From: a bacterium 1XD42-76
Lineage (GTDB): Bacteria > Bacillota > Clostridia > Lachnospirales > Lachnospiraceae
NCBI GenBank assembly: GCA_009917545.1
Contig: QZDW01000027.1
Location: forward strand, 1-43,476
Direction: 5' to 3'
Length of the DNA stretch: 43,476 nt
Position 1 is the stretch's first letter; every line of letters begins with the position of its first letter. The translations under genes were made by a program, and so were the position numbers. The notes beneath the pieces were generated by a model. It made no database searches and was not told the DNA's origin. It saw only the letters and a list, made by a program, of their open reading frames with translations. Shown one piece after another: positions 24,577 through 32,913 of this stretch.

Positions 24577-25353
24577 TTAATCCAGCTTTTCTTTAAATTC
24601 TTTACAGAAGTTCTCGCGGTGGATATCTGTCACCATCGACATCTTTCCTTCATTGTAGCGCTTATCCAGCTCCTGCATCCCATATTTTAACTTATATTCG
24701 ATCTCCTCCTGATAGGCAGGAATCATCATCAGGAAATTGATCTGTGTCCCGTCCTCTGTCTCAAAGCCGCCGATATTCCCATCAAACTGTGACAAAACCA
24801 CACCGCCCATCGTCGTACCCTCACAGATCGGCGCATAATCCGGACCGTTTGGCATCGTATGTCCCCAGCCGAGCCAGGTGTGGAATTCATGGGGGAAACG
24901 GGCGAGAAACTTTACCATATGGATCGGCCAGAACTCACTGGCAGGAATCTCCTCTGCGGACTGTCCGATTTTGCCCGGATTCCAGGAGGACGGCATTAAC
25001 AGAAAGATCTCTGCATACCTCAGATCATCCCTGTCCGCAATCTCCTCCGGCAGCGTCATCGGCAGATCACTCATGCCCGTCGTATATATCACGTAAAAAT
25101 CGGCCTGCTCTGCGGGCTTCATGATATTCACATCAATGTGCACCAGATCAGAGACAATCTCATGGAATACGATTCTCTCCCGCTCCGGAAATATCATATC
25201 AAACTGTTCTATAATCTCTTCGGCATATTTACCGTATTCTGCCGGAGGCCGCCATCCCTCATCGGCCGGCTCCTCATAGCGGTAGATTCCGGAACCCCCG
25301 GGGGAAACCTTATCTGCCCTCGGCCTGTCCCTGCTCTCATCTGCTGATCCCAT
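24577..25353 (-). CDS. Suppressor of fused (SUFU) domain protein
   Basis: A 258-residue cytoplasmic protein with a bacterial SUFU-like domain (PF05076). Recognisable parts are IVSDLVHIDVNIMKPAEQAD, YTTGMSDLPMTLPEE, AEIFLLMPSSWNP and LSQFDGNIGGFETEDG. Bacterial members are common in immunity and polymorphic-toxin settings and in Firmicutes accessory genes, but their biochemical role is not settled. The first 40 residues are charged and look disordered. GGAGG precedes the ATG. A gene of unknown function lies 70 bases upstream. No toxin gene is adjacent, so an immunity role is not supported here. Confidence 0.85.
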   Translation of the reverse strand: MGSADESRDRPRADKVSPGGSGIYRYEEPADEGWRPPAEYGKYAEEIIEQFDMIFPERERIVFHEIVSDLVHIDVNIMKPAEQADFYVIYTTGMSDLPMTLPEEIADRDDLRYAEIFLLMPSSWNPGKIGQSAEEIPASEFWPIHMVKFLARFPHEFHTWLGWGHTMPNGPDYAPICEGTTMGGVVLSQFDGNIGGFETEDGTQINFLMMIPAYQEEIEYKLKYGMQELDKRYNEGKMSMVTDIHRENFCKEFKEKLD

Positions 25354-25422
25354 AACTTCCTCCTCCCGGCGTATCTGTTACGCCATACAGACTGCACCGG
25401 AGGCTATGCCTCCAGGCAAAGC

Positions 25423-25788
25423 TCACGATTTCTTTTTCTCTTTCCTGTCATCCCGGAACGCTTTTAAAACAAGATTTGCCGGGTACTGGTATGCATAGGT
25501 ACAGCTCTTCATCAGCTCGATCTCCCCCTCGTCCCGGCATACGCTCAAAATCATGTTTTCCTCCTCTGAGAGAAGGTACGCCTCTCCGTTTCCGTCCCGT
25601 TCCTTGATATCTTTGTAGATCCGGTATTTTTTATAAAAATCCGGATATCCCTTCTGCTTCATCTTTACCGGCTCCGGAACAATATTCAGCCGGTATACCT
25701 CCGACATTCTCGCCAGTATATTGTGAACTTTTTCACAATTCTCTCTCGAAATCATCTCCGGCGCCGGAATACAAACCATGCAATTCAT
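25423..25788 (-). CDS. Hypothetical protein, 121 residues
   Basis: A small cytoplasmic-looking protein with no signal peptide or membrane segment. The composition is charged, with a Lys/Arg-rich C terminus (DDRKEKKKS) and Cys residues at CMVCIPAPE, SVCRDE and KSCTYAYQ. I do not recognise a family. It precedes the SUFU gene by 69 bases in the same direction and may be co-transcribed with it. The start (ATG at 25788) has only a weak ribosome site; a second in-frame ATG lies three codons in. Confidence 0.5.
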   Translation of the reverse strand: MNCMVCIPAPEMISRENCEKVHNILARMSEVYRLNIVPEPVKMKQKGYPDFYKKYRIYKDIKERDGNGEAYLLSEEENMILSVCRDEGEIELMKSCTYAYQYPANLVLKAFRDDRKEKKKS

Positions 25789-26022
25789 TTTCTCGCTTAC
25801 CCCTCATCTTTTGCAGCCTCCCACACAAATCCTTCTCGCACCGGGCCGCACCGGAACGATTATGATATCATATCATAAGTCCCCGGCTATTTCAACCATA
25901 ATAACCCCCATTTACTTCCCGGATCCGCTCCCGTTTCTCCCGGATACCAATGCGTAATTCCGGATCCGCTCCCCGTTGATCCCTTCTGCCTCCGGCTCCG
26001 GTGTAAATCCGTGGCGAAAAAC
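25789..26022. other. Intergenic stretch downstream of opp operon
   Basis: No credible gene. It contains a short direct repeat, CCGGATCCGCTCCC, at about 25919-25932 and 25960-25973. The minus-strand open frames here run through a terminator stem and have no ribosome site. Confidence 0.4.
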
Positions 26023-26073
26023 AGAATCCCGCCCGGAAGCCGGGAGCCTGCACTCCTTTTCCGGCGGGATTCT
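26023..26073 (-). terminator. opp operon terminator
   Basis: Fifteen-base stem (AGAATCCCGCC..GGAA / TTCCGGCGGGATTCT) with T-rich tails on both strands, 31 bases after oppF; probably bidirectional. Confidence 0.85.
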
Positions 26074-26104
26074 TCTTTCGTTATCGTCCGCGTTTTCCCA
26101 TCCT

Positions 26105-27079
26105 TTACGCTCTCCACTCTTTCCGGTAGTTCTCAAACTCCTCGTCAGAACAGTATATCGTATGCCCGGGGGCTACTTCGTGATAGGATGGATTATTTGA
26201 CTCGTCATATTTGTGGATCTCCGGGTCGTAGTGGATCTTCACACGCTTTTTCTCGTTGATCGGATCCGGCTCCGGGATCGCAGACAGAAGCGCTTTGGTA
26301 TACGGGTGCAGCGGGTTTTTAAACAGCTCCTCAGAATCAGCCATCTCCACCAGCTTCCCGTAGTACATCACGCCGATCCGGTCAGAAAAATACTTGACAA
26401 CGGAGAGGTTGTGGGCGATAAACAGAATCGTGAGCCCCATCTCGCCTTTTAACTTATTTAAGAGGTTGATGACCTGCGCCTGCACTGAAACGTCAAGCGC
26501 TGATACCGGCTCATCCGCAATCACCATCTGCGGCTGCACAATGAGTGCCCTGGCAATGCCGATTCGCTGCCTCTGGCCGCCTGAAAATTCGTGCGGATAG
26601 CGTGAGGCATGTTCAGCCTGCAGGCCTACATGTTCTAACATTGCCACTACCTGGCGGCGCAGTTCCCCTGCGTCCTTTACTCCGCGAATCTTGAGGCCTT
26701 CGGCGATGATTTCCTGCACTGTCATTCTCGGATTCAGGGAGGCGATAGGATCCTGGAAAATCATGGCGATATTATCCGTGATATATTTGTGCAGATTCTT
26801 ATCCATCCGCCCGCTGATCTCCCTGCCGTCAAATTTGACGGTTCCGCCTGTAGGGTCATAAAGCCGGATAATCGTGCGGCCCGTAGTCGTCTTGCCGCAG
26901 CCGGACTCTCCCACAAGGCCAAAGGTCTCCCCCTTCTTTACATAAAAGGAAACATCATCCACAGCCTTCACCGTGGAAGTCCTGCCTCTCTTTTTGGTCG
27001 TAAAATACATACTGAGGTGTTCCACGTCGAGAATACGCTCCCCGCTGCCCCCCAGATTCGTCATGCTGTCCTTACCCAC
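26105..27079 (-). CDS. oppF: Oligopeptide ABC transporter ATP-binding protein OppF
   Basis: A 324-residue ABC ATPase, one of the two motor subunits of an oligopeptide importer. Motifs are Walker A GLVGESGCGKTTTGRT, signature SGGQRQRIGIARAL, and Walker B VIADEPVSALDVSVQAQV. The C-terminal oligopeptide-transporter region (NPLHPYTKALLSAIPEPDP) is present. The start is GTG at 27079 with GGAGG upstream, overlapping the end of oppD by eight bases. It is the last gene of oppABCDF and is followed by a terminator. Confidence 0.94.
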   Translation of the reverse strand: MGKDSMTNLGGSGERILDVEHLSMYFTTKKRGRTSTVKAVDDVSFYVKKGETFGLVGESGCGKTTTGRTIIRLYDPTGGTVKFDGREISGRMDKNLHKYITDNIAMIFQDPIASLNPRMTVQEIIAEGLKIRGVKDAGELRRQVVAMLEHVGLQAEHASRYPHEFSGGQRQRIGIARALIVQPQMVIADEPVSALDVSVQAQVINLLNKLKGEMGLTILFIAHNLSVVKYFSDRIGVMYYGKLVEMADSEELFKNPLHPYTKALLSAIPEPDPINEKKRVKIHYDPEIHKYDESNNPSYHEVAPGHTIYCSDEEFENYRKEWRA

Positions 27080-28109
27080 GTTCGGCCTCCTCCCTCATTC
27101 TGGCAATGCGGTGCTTTAAAATATCCGGCATCTCCACCTTCGGCGCATCCGGGTGTAAAAGCCAGGTGGCCGCATAATGGGTATCGGAAATCTTAAAGTA
27201 CGGCGGCTCTTTCTCAAAGTCGATCTTCATTGCATACCGGTTTCTGGCCGCAAAGGCGTCGCCCTTTGGCGGATGCAGCATATTGGGCGGCGCGCCCGGA
27301 ATCGCAAATAACGTCTCTTCCGTGTGCAGATCCGGCATGGCTGAGAGCAGAGCCCAGGTATACGGATGCGCAGGACGGTAGAAAATGTCCTCACATGTTC
27401 CCACCTCGACGATGCGTCCCGCATACATGACACAGACACGGTCTGCCATATTGGCAACCACCCCCAGGTCATGTGTGATAAAAATGACGGAGAGATCCCG
27501 CTCCCGCTTCATCTCGTTAATCAGCTCCAGGATTCTTGCCTGAATCGTCACATCCAGAGCCGTTGTCGGCTCGTCACAGATCAGAATCTCAGGGTTACTC
27601 GCAAGCGCGATGGCGATGACGATACGCTGGCGCATACCTCCGGAGAACTGAAACGGATACGCTTCATACCGCTCAGCTGCATTTGGAATGCCGACAGCCT
27701 CCATGAGCTCAATCGCCCTTCCCTTGGCCTTTGATTTCTCGATGGATTTGCTCAAAATGAGCGCCTCCGTGATCTGTTTGCCGATTTTCATAATCGGGTT
27801 TAATGCTGATAACGGGTCCTGGAATACCAGTGAAATCTTTTTTCCTCTGATCTTATAGAACTCTTTTTCCTTGTATTTTGCCATATCCTCTCCCTGGTAC
27901 ATGATCGTACCACTGTCGATATGGCCGTTCTTGGCGAGAATACCCAGGATAGCTTTGGTTGTCACCGATTTTCCGGAGCCGGACTCGCCCACAATCGCCA
28001 GGGTCTCACCCTTCATCAGATCGAAATTCACATCCCGGACCGCGTGTACGGTGCCCGCAAACGCATTAAAGGATACAGAAAGATCTTTTACACTCAAAAT
28101 TGGTTCCAT
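27072..28109 (-). CDS. oppD: Oligopeptide ABC transporter ATP-binding protein OppD
   Basis: A 345-residue ABC ATPase, partner of OppF. It has Walker A IVGESGSGKSVTTKA, signature SGGMRQRIVIAIAL, and Walker B LICDEPTTALDVTIQARI. The family's C-terminal segment (PAHPYTWALLSAMPDLH) is followed by about 60 residues that lack the tight Cys cluster often seen in Opp/Dpp ATPases. The ATG at 28109 has AAGGAGG upstream; an earlier ATG adds 13 residues that overlap the oppC stop. It overlaps oppF. Confidence 0.94.
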   Translation of the reverse strand: MEPILSVKDLSVSFNAFAGTVHAVRDVNFDLMKGETLAIVGESGSGKSVTTKAILGILAKNGHIDSGTIMYQGEDMAKYKEKEFYKIRGKKISLVFQDPLSALNPIMKIGKQITEALILSKSIEKSKAKGRAIELMEAVGIPNAAERYEAYPFQFSGGMRQRIVIAIALASNPEILICDEPTTALDVTIQARILELINEMKRERDLSVIFITHDLGVVANMADRVCVMYAGRIVEVGTCEDIFYRPAHPYTWALLSAMPDLHTEETLFAIPGAPPNMLHPPKGDAFAARNRYAMKIDFEKEPPYFKISDTHYAATWLLHPDAPKVEMPDILKHRIARMREEAERG

Positions 28110-28122
28110 ACGCTCTCCTCCT

Positions 28123-29271
28123 TTATGCGCCGCGCTGCGTCGGGTCAAACGCGTCGCGCAGACCGTTGGACAGCATGTTAAATGCGATCATCAGCAGGGA
28201 AATCACCACCGCCGGGAAGAAGACCTGATTCGGGTACTGCTGCATGACCTTCTGGCCCTGGGACAAAAGAACACCGATGGAGCTCTCCGGAGCACGGATT
28301 CCAAGGCCGATATAAGCCAGAAACGATTCTGTAAAGATCGCGCTGGGAACAGCGATCATGGCTCTGGTGATGATCGGTCCAATGGAGTTAGGCAGAATAT
28401 GGCGGAAAATCAGGGCCATATCCTTTACGCCCAGAGTTCTTGCCGCCAGCACGTATTCACTGCCCTTATAGCGGTAGAACTGGGAACGGATCATCCTGGC
28501 CGTACCAATCCAGTTCTGTACCACCAGGCAGAGACAGATCGAAAGCATGCCGGTTCCGAAGAACAGGATGAATAACGTCACCACAACGATCTCCGGGAAG
28601 GAGCCGATGATCTCTGTAATCCGCATCATAAGCATATCCACCTTGCCGCCGTAATAACCGGCAATGGAGCCGTATACGATACCGATACAGACATTACAGA
28701 TCACAGAGATGAAGGCGATCGCTAGCGAAACGCGGGCGCCGCGCCACATACGCACCCACAAGTCGCGCCCCAGATAGTCGGTCCCCATCCAGAAGTACGT
28801 GCCTTCCTCCACTCCGGAATACTTATAGTAATCTACTTTAATGTCGCACATTTCCACGCCCTGTACCATGCGGTGGTTGATGACCCGCAGGATACTGCCC
28901 TCAGGATAGCGGTTCGTATCGCCGAGCCCGTCCACACGGCGGTTTGTAAGCCATCTCGTACCGTCAAGGATTCCGGCATTTTCCAGCACCGGCATCTTGG
29001 GCGGGAGATTGATGCGGTTTAAATCCTGATCATTATAGTCCCAGCGGCTGATAAAGGGAACTACCAAAGAAAGCGTGATAACCAGGACAATCCCCACAAA
29101 AGCGACGATTGATATCTTACTGCGGCAGAAACGGAGCATGGCGTCCTTAAAAAAGCCGATCGGCTTATCTTTAAATGTCTCGTCCGCAATGTCTCCCTGC
29201 ATTTGTACAAACTCAAACTGCTCTTTACCGACCTGATATTCAGGCGCATCAGAAGAATAAAATTTTGCCAT
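28123..29271 (-). CDS. oppC: Oligopeptide ABC transporter permease OppC
   Basis: A 382-residue permease with an N-terminal cytoplasmic segment of about 50 residues. A first membrane helix follows (ISIVAFVGIVLVITLSLVV), then a long extracellular loop of over 100 residues before the conserved GTDYLGRDLWVRMWRGARVSL segment. The remaining helices form a BPD_transp_1 domain with the EAA-type loop (YVLAARTLGVKDMALIFRHI). The loop is longer than in many OppC proteins. Its ATG overlaps the oppB stop as TAATG, so translation is coupled. Confidence 0.93.
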   Translation of the reverse strand: MAKFYSSDAPEYQVGKEQFEFVQMQGDIADETFKDKPIGFFKDAMLRFCRSKISIVAFVGIVLVITLSLVVPFISRWDYNDQDLNRINLPPKMPVLENAGILDGTRWLTNRRVDGLGDTNRYPEGSILRVINHRMVQGVEMCDIKVDYYKYSGVEEGTYFWMGTDYLGRDLWVRMWRGARVSLAIAFISVICNVCIGIVYGSIAGYYGGKVDMLMMRITEIIGSFPEIVVVTLFILFFGTGMLSICLCLVVQNWIGTARMIRSQFYRYKGSEYVLAARTLGVKDMALIFRHILPNSIGPIITRAMIAVPSAIFTESFLAYIGLGIRAPESSIGVLLSQGQKVMQQYPNQVFFPAVVISLLMIAFNMLSNGLRDAFDPTQRGA

Positions 29272-30221
29272 TATTTTTTACCTCCCATTCTGACACGCGG
29301 GTCAATGATTCCGTAGGACAGATCCACGATAAGCACCGTAATCAGAGAGATCAGCGAATAGAAAATCAGCGCTGCCAGCGTCACAGTATAGTCCGGCGCA
29401 TTGATGGATTTCACCATAATTCCGCCCATACCGGGAATGGAGAAAATCGTCTCGATTACAAGGCTGCCGCCCATAATGCCGGTGAACATGGGAACGATAA
29501 TGTTCATCAGAGGAAGCATGGAATTACGGATGCCGTGGTTAATGGTAGCCTGACGCTCCGTAAGCCCCTTTGTCTTGGCGAGCAGCATGAAATCGGAATT
29601 GATCGTCTCTGCAAGCTCCGCCCTTAAGTATCTCGTCACTCTGGCGATCGGTCCCAATGATAATGCCAGAATCGGCAGCGCCAGTCCCCGGAACTTCTCA
29701 AATCCCACCGAGGTTGCGTCAAAGATAATCGGGAACCAGCCGGCACGGAATGCCACAAAATACTGCAAAAGCGTGGCAAATATGAACGAAGGCACAGAGA
29801 TAAAAATCACGACCATGAAAGAAATCAGGTAATCCGTCATGGTGTTTTTACGGATTGCCGCCACGATGCCGAAGGCAATGCCAAGCGGCAGGGAAATTAA
29901 GAGCGCAAAGAAATTTATGTAAAGTGTTACCGGTATTTTCGTCTTAATAATATCCCATACTGGCACATTGATATGCATTTTTAAAGAAGTTCCCCAGTCT
30001 CCCTCCAGAACCAGTCCTTTTAAAAACAGGGCATACTGGATCGGAATCGGTTTATCAAGATTGTATTTTGCCTCCAGCGCCGCCTTCTGCTCAAACGTCA
30101 TATCCACGGCTTCGTCAAAAATGCCTCCCGGCATCAGACGGATAACCATAAAGCCGATGGTTATGATGATGAACAGAGTCAGGAGCATTGCTACAATCCG
30201 CTGCGCAATATATTTTGCCAT
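29271..30221 (-). CDS. oppB: Oligopeptide ABC transporter permease OppB
   Basis: A 316-residue inner-membrane permease with about six membrane helices. The first is IVAMLLTLFIIITIGFMVIRL, followed by the conserved MPGG segment and the GDWGTSL motif after the first periplasmic loop. The EAA-type coupling loop is in FMLLAKTKGLTERQATINHG. It is the first permease gene after oppA, with 105 intervening bases that hold a hairpin. It is coupled to oppC by TAATG. Confidence 0.94.
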   Translation of the reverse strand: MAKYIAQRIVAMLLTLFIIITIGFMVIRLMPGGIFDEAVDMTFEQKAALEAKYNLDKPIPIQYALFLKGLVLEGDWGTSLKMHINVPVWDIIKTKIPVTLYINFFALLISLPLGIAFGIVAAIRKNTMTDYLISFMVVIFISVPSFIFATLLQYFVAFRAGWFPIIFDATSVGFEKFRGLALPILALSLGPIARVTRYLRAELAETINSDFMLLAKTKGLTERQATINHGIRNSMLPLMNIIVPMFTGIMGGSLVIETIFSIPGMGGIMVKSINAPDYTVTLAALIFYSLISLITVLIVDLSYGIIDPRVRMGGKK

Positions 30222-30283
30222 AAGAGTTCCTACACCTTTCCGCTGTCGCTAAAAAATCCTTACAGGCGCAGATGCCTTTTTCA

Positions 30284-30318
30284 GCCTGCCGGCCGCCGGA
30301 TTGTGGCAGCCGGCAGAC
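30284..30318 (-). promoter_or_regulatory. oppA-oppB intergenic hairpin
   Basis: CTGCCGGC (30286-30293) and GCCGGCAG (30309-30316) form a G+C-rich stem just after oppA, without a long T run. Such hairpins commonly stabilise or partly terminate the message so that the binding protein is made in excess of the membrane parts. Confidence 0.6.
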
Positions 30319-30326
30319 AGACCTTC

Positions 30327-32162
30327 CTAATCTGTTTTGGTGCTGGTCGTGAAAGCGAAGCCGTATCCTGGAATGTACTCATTCGTTACCATCTTCACCT
30401 TCGGGCTGATGAGATAATATCCGGGCGCCTCATAGACCGGGCAGGCAGCCACATCGTCAAGGACGATCTTTTCCATCTCCCTTGTCAGCTCCAGACGGTA
30501 CGCCGGGTCGAGCTTGGCTTCGAGGTCATAGTTGGCCTTATCCCACAGCGCGTCGTACTCCTCGTTGAAATACGGCTCGTTCTTGTTGGAATAGCCGCTG
30601 GAATAGACCTTAAGGCCGTTCCAGGGAGCCGGTGTACTCGTGTTCCAGCCTCTCCAGGTCAGCTCATAGCTGTTGGGGTTGCCGTTCTTCCAGCCCTTGA
30701 TATACTCATTTAACACGCTCGTGGAACCGGCCAGAAGTTCCAGATTAAATTTATCTCCGAAGATATCCGGAAGGCTCTTGTGCAGGAATTCGGAAGCCAT
30801 TTTATTGTTGGCACTCGTCTCATTATAGGAAAGGGTCAGGGTCAGGCTGTCCAGGCCGCACTCTTCCATCGCCTTGTCGAAATATTCTTTGGCCTTTTCG
30901 GGGTCATAGCCCAGATTCGCCTCCAGATACTCCTGGGATTCCGGCATCTCGCGGAACGTCTTGCCGTCCAGTCCAAGGCACTTGCTGGGTACGAGATAGT
31001 TGGCCGGAATTCCGTTTGTCATCTTGGCAATGCTCTCGCGGTCGATGGCAAAGAACAGGGCCTTTCTGAAGTTCTTGTTGCCCAGAATGCCGTTATTATC
31101 CGTATTCTGATGATTGATCGTCACCGTCTGGATGGAACTCGCAGGCGCCTGACGGATGGTCGGGTCGTCAATGTACTGCTCGATAGACTCCGGGCTTAAG
31201 GATACGCTGTCAAGCTCTCCGTTTAAGTAAAGTTCAAGCGCCGTATTCCTGTCGCCGACTACCTTATAATTATAGCCGTCAAGCTGGATGTAATCCGGAA
31301 GCACATAGTCAGGATTCCGCTCCATCTTGAACTGGGAGCTGGCAATCCACTCAGTGAGAATAAACGGACCACAGCTTACATACGTATCTGCCGTGGAACC
31401 GTAAGTGGTCTTGGTACGGTCAGACGTCATATTAGCCTCATAAGTGGGCTTATGTACAAGACACGTCCAGCTGTAGTTTAAGTGGCTCTCGATATCAGCT
31501 ACTGTAACCGGAGCGTCAAGTTCCAGGCCGAGCGTATAGTCATCAATCCTCTTAATACCGACCTCATCCCAGGAAACCTTATTCTCGGACCCCTGAAGGG
31601 AATATTCACTGGCCTTTGTAATTGTAATGTAATCGCTCGCGAGCTGGGATGCGCGGCTGTTGACCAGCAGCGGATCCAGACACATCTGGAATGAATAGAT
31701 CACATCATCCACATTGATCGGATCACCGTTCTCCCATTTTGCATTTTCGCGGATCTTGATCTGCCATACCTTGCCCTCTTCATCCATCTGCTGGGGCTCG
31801 GACTCGGCAAGCTCAGGAACGAATTCATAGGCAGAGCCGTCTGCTGTCGGGTAATCGCGGTACAGATAAAGCGTTGTCTTACGAATGACATCACTGCTGA
31901 CACTCTGCGTATAAATATGCGGGTTAAGCGTATCAACATCTGTTGTAAAGTAGTTGTTGAAAACCTTCGGACCAGCCGATTCCGGGGCAGCGGGGGCAGC
32001 CGTCGTCTCTGCCGTGCCTCCTGCCGCTTCGGATGACGCCTCGGCCTGTGTCGTTACCGGCACATCGGAATCACCGGGGTTCTTCGGCTCGCTGCTGCAG
32101 CCGGCCAGGAGCCCGACTGTCATGGAACAGGCAAGAATCGCTGCAAGTGTTCTTTTTCTCAT
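30327..32162 (-). CDS. oppA: Oligopeptide-binding lipoprotein OppA (SBP family 5)
   Basis: A 611-residue extracellular substrate-binding lipoprotein. The signal peptide ends with lipobox LAGC (Cys22), followed by a Ser/Thr/Ala/Glu-rich linker. The SBP_bac_5 domain begins with DTLNPHIYTQSVSSDVIR and includes the PELAESEPQQMDEEGKVWQI and WENGDPINVDDVIYSFQ segments typical of oligopeptide receptors. Peptide length preference cannot be read from sequence. AAGGAGG precedes the ATG. It heads oppABCDF, and its promoter overlaps that of the divergent DUF3899 gene. Confidence 0.94.
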   Translation of the reverse strand: MRKRTLAAILACSMTVGLLAGCSSEPKNPGDSDVPVTTQAEASSEAAGGTAETTAAPAAPESAGPKVFNNYFTTDVDTLNPHIYTQSVSSDVIRKTTLYLYRDYPTADGSAYEFVPELAESEPQQMDEEGKVWQIKIRENAKWENGDPINVDDVIYSFQMCLDPLLVNSRASQLASDYITITKASEYSLQGSENKVSWDEVGIKRIDDYTLGLELDAPVTVADIESHLNYSWTCLVHKPTYEANMTSDRTKTTYGSTADTYVSCGPFILTEWIASSQFKMERNPDYVLPDYIQLDGYNYKVVGDRNTALELYLNGELDSVSLSPESIEQYIDDPTIRQAPASSIQTVTINHQNTDNNGILGNKNFRKALFFAIDRESIAKMTNGIPANYLVPSKCLGLDGKTFREMPESQEYLEANLGYDPEKAKEYFDKAMEECGLDSLTLTLSYNETSANNKMASEFLHKSLPDIFGDKFNLELLAGSTSVLNEYIKGWKNGNPNSYELTWRGWNTSTPAPWNGLKVYSSGYSNKNEPYFNEEYDALWDKANYDLEAKLDPAYRLELTREMEKIVLDDVAACPVYEAPGYYLISPKVKMVTNEYIPGYGFAFTTSTKTD

Positions 32163-32269
32163 ATCATTCTTCCTCCTTTTTCTATATCTTTCAGGGACAG
32201 GCCCTAAAATTCCGTCTTGGTCTGGAGAGGCTTACCATACATCCGCTCTTTCCAGTCTATGCTTTATGG

Positions 32270-32298
32270 TTGACATTTTACGCCCGGACTGTTAGGAT
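32270..32298 (+). promoter_or_regulatory. DUF3899 gene promoter
   Basis: TTGACA (32270-32275), 17-base spacer, TAGGAT (32293-32298). It lies face to face with the oppA promoter on the other strand. Confidence 0.6.
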
Positions 32299-32303
32299 TG
32301 TAA
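32275..32303 (-). promoter_or_regulatory. oppA promoter
   Basis: TTACAA (32298-32303), 17-base spacer, TAAAAT (32275-32280) on the minus strand. It occupies the same DNA as the opposing DUF3899 promoter. Confidence 0.55.
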
Positions 32304-32331
32304 CAGGATTTTTACACAAAGGAGTGTTTTT

Positions 32332-32736
32332 ATGTTTTCTCTGTCACGGGAACGTTTTATGAAATACCTGCTCACAGGCGGCTTCATCGGCCTTGCCTAT
32401 TCTTTCTTAAGCCACGCACGCACGCTTCCCCTGAAGCTTGTGGACAGCCTCTTCGTGGCCGGCATGTTTCCCCTTTTATACGGCGGCTGCCTGGTAGCTA
32501 AAAACCTGGGAATGTTCCATCTCTTCGTCTATTCGCACAGAAAGTTGTGGAAATACGGGAAACGCCAGGAAAAAGAAGAGGCAGAAAATGAAAAGACCGC
32601 TCCCGGCGCCACGGAAAAGCTTGGCACCTATTCTGAATATCTGGCAGAGTCAAAGCCCTCCGGCGTCGCAGAGCCGCTGCTCGCGGGCGGAATCTGGCTG
32701 GCGCTCTCCCTTATTCTGACATTTCTCTATTTTTAA
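32332..32736 (+). CDS. DUF3899 family membrane protein
   Basis: A 134-residue membrane protein with about three hydrophobic segments: YLLTGGFIGLAYSFLS, LVDSLFVAGMFPLLYGGCLV and LLAGGIWLALSLILTFLYF. A charged cytoplasmic stretch rich in Lys and Glu lies between the second and third. The arrangement matches DUF3899 proteins of Firmicutes, whose function is unknown. AAAGGAG precedes the ATG. It is divergent from oppA with an overlapping promoter and convergent with the AAA+ regulator. Confidence 0.75.
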   Translation: MFSLSRERFMKYLLTGGFIGLAYSFLSHARTLPLKLVDSLFVAGMFPLLYGGCLVAKNLGMFHLFVYSHRKLWKYGKRQEKEEAENEKTAPGATEKLGTYSEYLAESKPSGVAEPLLAGGIWLALSLILTFLYF

Positions 32737-32738
32737 TA

Positions 32739-32753
32739 TATTTTCAGAATATT
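32739..32753. promoter_or_regulatory. CodY-box-like sequence
   Basis: TATTTTCAGAATATT matches the CodY consensus AATTTTCWGAAAATT at 13 of 15 positions. It lies just after the DUF3899 stop, between convergent genes and not at a promoter, so any regulation would be as a roadblock or chance. An 18-base imperfect dyad (TTCGACAAATTCGTCAAA) follows at 32791-32808. Confidence 0.35.
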
Positions 32754-32864
32754 TTTCTTTTCATATTAGATTATCAATATTATAATTTTTTTCGACAAAT
32801 TCGTCAAAGCATTTCTCCTCCTTTTGGCAGAAAATCACCCTGACGGAAGCCCAAAAAAGAAATT

Positions 32865-32902
32865 AGGCTGATTAAAAACAGTATTTTGTCTTTAATCAGC
32901 CT
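32865..32902 (-). terminator. Terminator of AAA+ regulator gene
   Basis: Perfect 12-base stem AGGCTGATTAAA / TTTAATCAGCCT with a following AATTTCTTTTTT on the minus strand. Confidence 0.85.
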
Positions 32903-32913
32903 ATTAATCATAC

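Noticed and set aside
25887-26117. Minus-strand open frames downstream of oppF
   Set aside because: They run through the opp terminator stem, overlap the oppF end and have no ribosome site.
27871-28575. Plus-strand open frame of 234 codons opposite oppD/oppC
   Set aside because: Antisense to two certain genes in the operon.
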